A DNA stretch of 50,130 nt, from the NCBI RefSeq assembly GCF_017854565.1, contig NZ_JAFMHJ010000025.1, positions 1 through 50,130 of the forward strand. Reading direction: 5' to 3'. How positions within the stretch are numbered: position 1 is the stretch's first letter; each line of letters starts with the position of its first letter. Made by a program: the position numbers and the translations under genes. This DNA is from Yoonia sp. Lineage in GTDB: Bacteria > Pseudomonadota > Alphaproteobacteria > Rhodobacterales > Rhodobacteraceae. This document shows, piece after piece, positions 41,014-47,899 of this stretch. The notes under the pieces are model-generated. The model did not search any database and was not told where the DNA came from. It saw only the letters and a list, made by a program, of their open reading frames with translations.

Positions 41014-44000
41014 ATGGATGACCGGTTGCCAGATGCTCTGGCCCGGACAACACCCAATTTGCGCCCCGATTTACTGGCGGTGTCATTTGTCCGGCTGGCA
41101 ACGGCCGCACCCGTGCCATGGGCCGATATGTTGCGCGGCGAAGCGGCGCTTGTCGTGGCGCAAATCATCGCCTTCCGGCTTGATGATGAAGTCAGGCGGT
41201 TCGATCTGGCCAATGAAAACGGACCCGCCGCCGCCGCCGCCGAAATCAAGAACCTCGCCCAGCAGCTGGACGATTGGCTGACCCGGATCAGGCAGCAATT
41301 GCCTGCGGCGTTCAGCGATGTTCTGCGCGCACTTGACCAACAGATGTCCTTGACCGCCCGCACCAAGGTGCTGGCCGATGCCAGCTTGGCCGAACTGACC
41401 GGCGTTGTGCGCAGCCGGGGTTTTGTGACCGCCGCAGATGGCAATGCACTGACCCAGGCCCGTGCAATCCGCGCCGGGCTCAGTGCGGCACACCGTCAAC
41501 TGGTCCATGCGATCACATCCCTGAAACCGGCGGCCCAAATCGCCTTTGATGCGCGCATCAAGGCCGGCACGATTGAGCCTGCCGCAGGCCTGATCCTGGC
41601 CGAATTGATCACCGCTGGCGTGGTCGATGCCCGCCTGAACGACTTTACCCAGCGCCACACCGATTTCTATTACCGCGACCTGATCGGCCAGACCCCGCGC
41701 GGGGCTGCGCCCGAACGCGCCCTGCTGCATTTACCATCAGGTGCGGTCCCCAAACTGCTGCGCGAAGGGACCGGTATGATTGCGCGTCTCGAGAATGGCA
41801 AGAAAGTGCGCTTCGTCACCGAAACCGACGTGCCCATCACCCCCGCACGCATCACGGCAACCGCCGGGCTGACCTATGACACAGACACCCAAGTGTCGCT
41901 GTTTTCGACCCTCGGCGCGATCACGGGCGTGCGTGCCGCGTTTGAACCGGCACAATCGCAGCCCCTGAACCGCAGCGTGTTTGTCGCGCCAGCCGCGCCA
42001 CAGGTCGCCATGGGGTTGGACATCGCATCCGACATGTTCGGCCTATCCGAAGGCCACCGACGGATTGACGTCACCCTGTATATGCAGCGCGCCACGGACC
42101 TGCCCGCCGCATCACCGTCGGGCGCGCCGCCACCGGGCAGCGACCCGGACCCCGATATCGCGCTTGAACTGCGCTCTGATCCGACGCTGATCCGCGCCCT
42201 TGGCTTCCAAAGCACGTCTGAAGGCATCGCAACCTTGGTAGCGGCGGTTCACGCCAAGGCGATTGAACGCAACTGCGGCCCATCCATGGACCTGATATAC
42301 GAGGTCATCGCCAGCAAGATCCTGACCGTCTCACCGCTGCGCATCCTGCTTGGCCGGATTATGACGCTGGCGCTGGTCGAGAATCACCCCTGGCCCACCG
42401 GCGCCTATTGGGGCGCGCTCGAGGCCCGGATCATCGCCTGCGAACGTGCCCTGACCGGGCAGCGCGATGATGCCCCACCCAAACCGCTGGCCGCCGGGCA
42501 GACGCGCGTCGCAGGTGACATCGTCGAGGCGTTTATCCGCGAAAAGTCCAAAGATGGCGAAAAGGGCGCATTTATTTACGCCCCCTCGGACATGTTTGAA
42601 AAGCTGCTTGGCGATGCATTCTCGGTCAGCCTCTCCACCGCCGACGGTCCGCTGCCGGCAATGGTCACGCAGGTGATGCCGATCCGCGCGTCGCCTGATG
42701 GGCCCAAGTCGCCCGCAGGGTTCACTATCCGCCTGATCTATGGCGCCGACATGCCGCCCATCACAATGCCTGCCGAGGGCACCGGCACGGCACCGGTCTT
42801 GGCGCTGCGCTGGAACCAGCAGGCGCGCGTTTGCCCAATCAGCTTTTTTGAACGCTACACGCTGGATGAGATCGGGATCGTGGTAAAAGTCGATGGCCTG
42901 CGAACCCTTGCGGGGTTCAGTGACGATGGCGCGGTGGCCCCTGCGCAGGCGTTCCAACCCTTTGGCGCCCGCCCGACCGAAGGTGCGACGTTCACCGTGG
43001 CCGCCCCCGAAATGGCCCGCAAGCCGGTCACCGATGTCCGGCTTGACCTGCAATGGGCCGACCTGCCGGATCAGCCGGGTGGCTTTGCGCCACACTACGC
43101 GCATTACCCCGAGCAGACCAAAGTGCCCGCGCCGAAACTGACGGTCGATTATCTGTCCGGCGATGGCTGGAAACCAGTGATCGAAACGGCAATCCCAATG
43201 ATCGACGCCGACCCCTATGACCGCCACCTGTTGCCGCATTGGCATATGGCTGGCCCGGTACAGGGTGGCGGCGTGCCGGCCAGCGGCCACATCCCCGCCA
43301 AGCTGCCCAAGTCGCGCGCGCAACTGCGCGCCGGTGCCGTGCGCCTGACCATGACCGGCGCGGGTGACTTCGGGCAGGCGCAGTATCCGCTGGCGCTCAT
43401 CGAGGCCATGCGCCCGCGCTTCATCCCCCTGCGGCCCCGTCACATCCCCGCAGCCCCCTACATCCCAAAGCTCGACAGCCTGCAACTGGGCTATACCGCC
43501 GCCGCGATCATGTCGCTCGAGGCGCCGGACAGCGCGCGACCCGGCGACAAGGTCACCCAGATCACCCCCTTTGGCGCGCGCGAGGCGTTCCCTCACCGCA
43601 TCCTGCGCAATCTGGGGCTGTTTCCGCCGCGTCTGGGGCTGGGCACGCTTTATATGCAGTTGTCGGGTGCCGGGGCGCTGCGGCAATTGGGCATCTTGTT
43701 TGATATCGCCGACAGCGGGCATCTGCGGCTGGTGCCGGCGGCGGTGCCGTTGGTGTGGCATTACCTGACCGGTGATGGCTGGGTCGCATTGCCTGCCACG
43801 GCAATTTCATCGGATACGACGGATGGGTTGCTGCGCTCTGGCGTGGTGACGATCGACTTGCCCGATGATGCCGCCACCCCTGACGGTGAAATGCCGGGCG
43901 GCGGTGTCTGGGTTGCGGTCTCGGCCCCGTGGCGCGGGTTTGAAACCCATCCGATCCTGACCCATGTGCGCACCAACGGGGTGTGGGCCATCAGTACCCA

Positions 44001-44895
44001 AACCAACGAGGTCCACGCAGCCGCCGCGCGCGACTGGCGCTTCGAAGTCGCGTCACCGGGCATGTCACCCCCCATCGAGGCCAGCCGCCGCGCACCGCCC
44101 CGCCGGTCCGAAGAACGCGGCGATTATCTGGCCCGTGTCAGCGAACGCCTGCGGCACCGCCAGCGTGCGGTCACCCCATATGACGTCGAACGTCTGATCC
44201 TCGAAGCATTCCCCGATGTCTGGCGCGTGAAATGCCTGCCACATCTGACCCGCACCAGCCCGCTACCCCAGCCGGGCTGCACGACGGTCGTCGTGGTCCG
44301 CCATCCCGCCGCTGCGGACGCACCGCAAGCAGCCATCGGGCAGGAACGTCGGTTTGATGCGGGCACATTGGAAAAGATCCGCGCATTTTTGGGGAAACAT
44401 GGTCCTGAAAATGCCAGATACGAGGTCGTGAACCCAGCCTTTGACCGGCTGCATGTCCGGGCCGCGATCCGTTTTGCCCCATTCCTCGATGATGGCGCCA
44501 TCGCCAGCAAATTGCAGCGGCACCTGTCAAGTTTACTGTCGGTCTGGACAGCCACCGATGATCTGTCCCGCTTTGGCTGGTCGCTCAACGTGCCGATGCT
44601 GCGCGCGCAGATCGCCGCCCTTGATGACGTGATTGATGTCACCGATTTTTCGGTGCTGCACTTCATTGCCGACGACACCGGTAGTTACCGTCTCTGCGAC
44701 ACCGCGCAATCGGATGCGCGCGGCCCGCTTGGGTCCATCATCCGGCCTTCGCGGCCATGGGCGCTGGCACTATCCACCAGCGATCATTCAATTTCAGCGG
44801 TTGAACGCAATCAACCAATCACCCCCACACAAAGCGGCATCGGGCGTCTGCGCATCGGTGACATGCTTATTGTTGGTCAGGAGGGTCGCCCATGA
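41014..44895 (+). CDS. Large baseplate protein (Pvc11/Afp11-like, baseplate J)
   Basis: About 1293 residues from the chosen ATG. The N-terminal part (PNLRPDLLAVSFVRLATAAP, ALVVAQIIAFRLDDEVRRFD) is followed by FYYRDLIGQTPRGAAPERAL and a long middle of beta domains. The C-terminus carries the J-like region (GDYLARVSERLRHRQRAVTP, YDVERLILEAFPDVWRVKCL, then LRAQIAALDDVIDVTDFSVL), the usual end of the gp6/Afp11 type. Six copies would form the outer baseplate ring that triggers contraction. The start is uncertain: TTG 40957 gives 19 more residues but has no ribosome-binding site, while ATG 41014 has AGG 7 bases upstream. Its stop overlaps the fibre gene. Confidence 0.85.
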   Translation: MDDRLPDALARTTPNLRPDLLAVSFVRLATAAPVPWADMLRGEAALVVAQIIAFRLDDEVRRFDLANENGPAAAAAEIKNLAQQLDDWLTRIRQQLPAAFSDVLRALDQQMSLTARTKVLADASLAELTGVVRSRGFVTAADGNALTQARAIRAGLSAAHRQLVHAITSLKPAAQIAFDARIKAGTIEPAAGLILAELITAGVVDARLNDFTQRHTDFYYRDLIGQTPRGAAPERALLHLPSGAVPKLLREGTGMIARLENGKKVRFVTETDVPITPARITATAGLTYDTDTQVSLFSTLGAITGVRAAFEPAQSQPLNRSVFVAPAAPQVAMGLDIASDMFGLSEGHRRIDVTLYMQRATDLPAASPSGAPPPGSDPDPDIALELRSDPTLIRALGFQSTSEGIATLVAAVHAKAIERNCGPSMDLIYEVIASKILTVSPLRILLGRIMTLALVENHPWPTGAYWGALEARIIACERALTGQRDDAPPKPLAAGQTRVAGDIVEAFIREKSKDGEKGAFIYAPSDMFEKLLGDAFSVSLSTADGPLPAMVTQVMPIRASPDGPKSPAGFTIRLIYGADMPPITMPAEGTGTAPVLALRWNQQARVCPISFFERYTLDEIGIVVKVDGLRTLAGFSDDGAVAPAQAFQPFGARPTEGATFTVAAPEMARKPVTDVRLDLQWADLPDQPGGFAPHYAHYPEQTKVPAPKLTVDYLSGDGWKPVIETAIPMIDADPYDRHLLPHWHMAGPVQGGGVPASGHIPAKLPKSRAQLRAGAVRLTMTGAGDFGQAQYPLALIEAMRPRFIPLRPRHIPAAPYIPKLDSLQLGYTAAAIMSLEAPDSARPGDKVTQITPFGAREAFPHRILRNLGLFPPRLGLGTLYMQLSGAGALRQLGILFDIADSGHLRLVPAAVPLVWHYLTGDGWVALPATAISSDTTDGLLRSGVVTIDLPDDAATPDGEMPGGGVWVAVSAPWRGFETHPILTHVRTNGVWAISTQTNEVHAAAARDWRFEVASPGMSPPIEASRRAPPRRSEERGDYLARVSERLRHRQRAVTPYDVERLILEAFPDVWRVKCLPHLTRTSPLPQPGCTTVVVVRHPAAADAPQAAIGQERRFDAGTLEKIRAFLGKHGPENARYEVVNPAFDRLHVRAAIRFAPFLDDGAIASKLQRHLSSLLSVWTATDDLSRFGWSLNVPMLRAQIAALDDVIDVTDFSVLHFIADDTGSYRLCDTAQSDARGPLGSIIRPSRPWALALSTSDHSISAVERNQPITPTQSGIGRLRIGDMLIVGQEGRP

Positions 44896-45704
44896 CCAAA
44901 AAAGATCGTACCACCCTCAAGGCGTTTTTCCGCGATGGCGCCCTGCCCACCGCCGAACATTACCGCGATTTGATTGACAGCGGCGTCAACCAGATCGAGG
45001 ACGGCTTTTCCAAAACCCCCACCGACGGGCTGCGGCTGACGTCGGTGGGCGGCTCCGTCCGCATGATCAGCCTTTACGAAGGTCTCAGCGCGCAGGACCC
45101 CGCATGGATCATCGACCACGGCAAAGACAGCAGCAGCCTGCACTTTAAACGCGGCGCTGAAACGGCGCAAAAACTACCCGGCATCAGCTTTTCACCCGAT
45201 GGGCGGCTGGGTGTGAAAACCGATACGCCGGAATGGCGGCTGGATGTCGATGGGGTGCAGCGCAGTCGTGGCCGCATCGGTTTTGCCAGCGATGAGATCC
45301 CCCACATCCCCGCCGACAGCAAATGGCATGACATCACCGATGAAATGACCGGATGTCAGGCCTTTGACGTGATGGCAGGCGTCGGCGGCGATGAAAACGC
45401 CGGGCGCTATTCCATGGTGCATGCCATTGCGATGAATGCCTATCATCCGCGCAACTGGCTGTTGAATATGGTGTTTGGCCGCCGCCGGATCAGGGCGCAG
45501 ACGGCGATGTACGGCAGCTATGCCGACCGGATCCGCCTGCGCTGGGTCGCCACGCCAAAGCGTCACCATTTCAAATTGCAGATGCGCACCAATGCCGATT
45601 TCGGCAAGGACAAGGTGATCCGCTACTACCTGACCCGGTTGTGGTTTGATCCGAAAATGGAAGGGTCGCGCGGGGGCATGCCCCGCGAGGCCGGCCTTTC
45701 ATGA
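44892..45704 (+). CDS. Fibre/adhesin-like eCIS protein (Pvc13-position)
   Basis: A 270-residue protein. It begins with MTKKDRTTLKAFFRDGALPT and EHYRDLIDSGVNQIEDGF, a start common in short tail fibres of these systems. Residues 98-121 (ISFSPDGRLGVKTDTPEWRL then DVDG) show the L-G-(I/V)-x-x-x-x-P-x-(W/Y)-(K/R)-LDV-x-G stalk-to-head motif typical of phage-fibre and Bacteroidetes surface proteins. The C-terminal ~130 residues (MVHAIAMNAYHPRNWLLNMV, IRLRWVATPKRHHFKLQM) would be the receptor-binding head. It probably sets target specificity. ATG overlaps the baseplate gene stop and its own stop overlaps the next ATG (ATGA both times). Confidence 0.75.
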   Translation: MTKKDRTTLKAFFRDGALPTAEHYRDLIDSGVNQIEDGFSKTPTDGLRLTSVGGSVRMISLYEGLSAQDPAWIIDHGKDSSSLHFKRGAETAQKLPGISFSPDGRLGVKTDTPEWRLDVDGVQRSRGRIGFASDEIPHIPADSKWHDITDEMTGCQAFDVMAGVGGDENAGRYSMVHAIAMNAYHPRNWLLNMVFGRRRIRAQTAMYGSYADRIRLRWVATPKRHHFKLQMRTNADFGKDKVIRYYLTRLWFDPKMEGSRGGMPREAGLS

Positions 45705-47899
45705 CCAAAGACCTGCCGCCGCCACTGGACTTCAACGCATTGCGTGCCAAAGGCATTGCCGCCGCCCAAGACGCGTCCGGCAAGGTCTGGACCGACTACA
45801 ACCTGCATGATCCCGGCGTTACCCTGCTGGAACAGACGGTGTTTGCGCTGACCGAAGTGGCGTTTATCGGCGACCACGCGGTGCGCGATCTGCTGACGGA
45901 TGCGGACAGCGGGTTTTCCCCCGATACCTTGGCGCTGTTTGGGCCTGATACCGTGTTGCAAGGGCGCCCGGTCACGCGCGCCGATCTGGCCAGTTACCTG
46001 TCTGATCTGCCCCAGATCGAACGCGTGTTTGTGCGAAATGGCCCCGCTGCGGGCTTGGTCGATCTGATCGTGATCCCCCACGACGCGATTGATCCAGCCG
46101 ACCGGGCCCTGCGGTCGCAGGCCAGTTGGCGCACCGATCTTATAGCGACCCTGCGCGCCGGTTTCGCTGAAAACCGGCTGCTGACGACGGATATCAACCG
46201 CATTGATGTGGCGACCGCGCAACCGGTCCGTCTCTATGGCGAAATCGCAATCGGCCCCTTTGCCGAGGCGGAACGGGTCATCGCCGAAACCATTCATCAG
46301 GTGCGTCTGCTGCTCAAGGGGCTACCGCCTGACCTGACCGATATCAACGGTGTGATCGGGGCGACCCGCGCCGATGTGTTCGACAATGTGAACGCGCTAT
46401 TGCCCACACTTGCCGCAGATGCCAATGACGCCACCCGTTTCGAAGCGATCCTTGCGACCCTGCGCCAGATCGCAGGCGTCGAGGCGATCAGCGGATTCGC
46501 AATCGTCACGGCCGACACGGGCCTCCCGGTGTCGCATAAAACACATGGTCCGGAAATTTATCACGACCCAATCATCCCCGGCCCCAATGATCCGATGACG
46601 CTGGTGGCGACCCGTGGCGGTACCAAAGTCGTGGCAGATCCCAACACCATCCACGAGGAATTGGGCCGGATCGACGCGGCCCGGATCGCAGGTCAGGGCA
46701 ACCGCAAAAACGATGACGATTGGGATGTGCTGCGCCCCGGTCGGCACCGCGATACCACGCGCGCGCCGCTTGATATCGCCCTGCCAGAGCCGTATCGCGT
46801 CAGCCGCACGGCAGACAAAGCGGGCCGTCAGACCTTGCCGCGCTATCGCAGCATGATGGACACCCATCTTGACAGCATGCGCGCGCCGATTGCCGTTTTA
46901 CATCAGACATATGGGCTGACCCACGCCATTGATCTGTCCGATCCCGCCGCCGTGCGCCACCGGATCGAAGTGCTGGATTATCTGATCTCGCTTCAGGGTG
47001 ATGAAATGCCGGTGACGGACCCATCGTATATGCAGGCCTATCGCGGCATCAAAGACCGGCTTGCATGGCAGGTCAACTGGCGCCAGACGTATCTGGCCAA
47101 TCTGCCATTCTACAATCATTTTGGGGGCACCGGTCACACCAGCTTTGGTTTTGCCGCACGGCTTGCGCATCTGGCAGATATGGCCGTGGGCACGCCCGAT
47201 GATCTGACCGCCGGTCAGGACGACATGCTGCGTCTGGATGCCACGCTGGCCGTACCGGCCCCCACGCTGGACCCTGCACAGGTCATCTTGCCATCGCGCC
47301 CTTTGGATGTGTTCATTGCCCGCACCGATGACGTGCCGGGGCTCAGCTTGCAGAAACTCGCGCTGTCGTGTCCGTGGATCGTGGACCGCACCACAACGCC
47401 CGCCCTGCTGCAACAGGCCACCCGCCCCGAGGCCTACAGCCTCGCGCGTAACCGCAAAAGCGACTGGGAGGTCCTGTTTGAACCCGTCGCTGGCGGGCAC
47501 CTCTATCCTTGCGGCAGCAATCAAAGCCGCGCTCGGGTCGAAGTCTGGGCAAACCGGGTCCGTAAATCCTTTGCCTCCATGAACCAATCCGCCGAACGGC
47601 TGTGGCTTATCGAAGATGTGTTGCTGCGCGCCACCAGCACAGACTTCGCGCCGGCAACGGCCACAGTGCTGTTGCCCGACTGGACCGCCCGCACCGCAGA
47701 CCCCGCCTATCGCAGCTACGTCGAGGATCTGGTGCTGCGGCTGGCACCGGCGCACCTGTACGTCAAACCGCAGTGGCTGGCATGGCATGAAATGGACGCG
47801 CTACGCCCTGCAATCGCCGATTGGAAATCGGGCAAGACCGGCGCCGGACCCGCATTGCGCGCTGCGCTGCGTGCAATTGCGGCGGACCAGACAGCATGA
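45701..47899 (+). CDS. Baseplate protein (Pvc12/Afp12-like)
   Basis: A 732-residue protein. Near the N-terminus, residues 30-49 read WTDYNLHDPGVTLLEQTVFA, the conserved W-T-D-Y-N-x-HDPG-x-TLLE motif of Afp12/Pvc12 baseplate proteins. The rest is a mixture of beta domains with a recurring FYNHFGGTGHTSFGFAARLA region (about 470) and a C-terminal DLVLRLAPAHLYVKPQWL. In the PVC particle this protein is part of the baseplate wedge beside Pvc11. It is coupled to both neighbours by 4-base ATGA overlaps. No catalytic motif is visible. Confidence 0.88.
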   Translation: MTKDLPPPLDFNALRAKGIAAAQDASGKVWTDYNLHDPGVTLLEQTVFALTEVAFIGDHAVRDLLTDADSGFSPDTLALFGPDTVLQGRPVTRADLASYLSDLPQIERVFVRNGPAAGLVDLIVIPHDAIDPADRALRSQASWRTDLIATLRAGFAENRLLTTDINRIDVATAQPVRLYGEIAIGPFAEAERVIAETIHQVRLLLKGLPPDLTDINGVIGATRADVFDNVNALLPTLAADANDATRFEAILATLRQIAGVEAISGFAIVTADTGLPVSHKTHGPEIYHDPIIPGPNDPMTLVATRGGTKVVADPNTIHEELGRIDAARIAGQGNRKNDDDWDVLRPGRHRDTTRAPLDIALPEPYRVSRTADKAGRQTLPRYRSMMDTHLDSMRAPIAVLHQTYGLTHAIDLSDPAAVRHRIEVLDYLISLQGDEMPVTDPSYMQAYRGIKDRLAWQVNWRQTYLANLPFYNHFGGTGHTSFGFAARLAHLADMAVGTPDDLTAGQDDMLRLDATLAVPAPTLDPAQVILPSRPLDVFIARTDDVPGLSLQKLALSCPWIVDRTTTPALLQQATRPEAYSLARNRKSDWEVLFEPVAGGHLYPCGSNQSRARVEVWANRVRKSFASMNQSAERLWLIEDVLLRATSTDFAPATATVLLPDWTARTADPAYRSYVEDLVLRLAPAHLYVKPQWLAWHEMDALRPAIADWKSGKTGAGPALRAALRAIAADQTA

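Noticed and set aside
42331..43761. A 476-codon minus-strand frame within the Pvc11-like gene
   Set aside because: It is a composition-driven shadow (Arg/Gln/His-rich) with no ribosome-binding site or domain.
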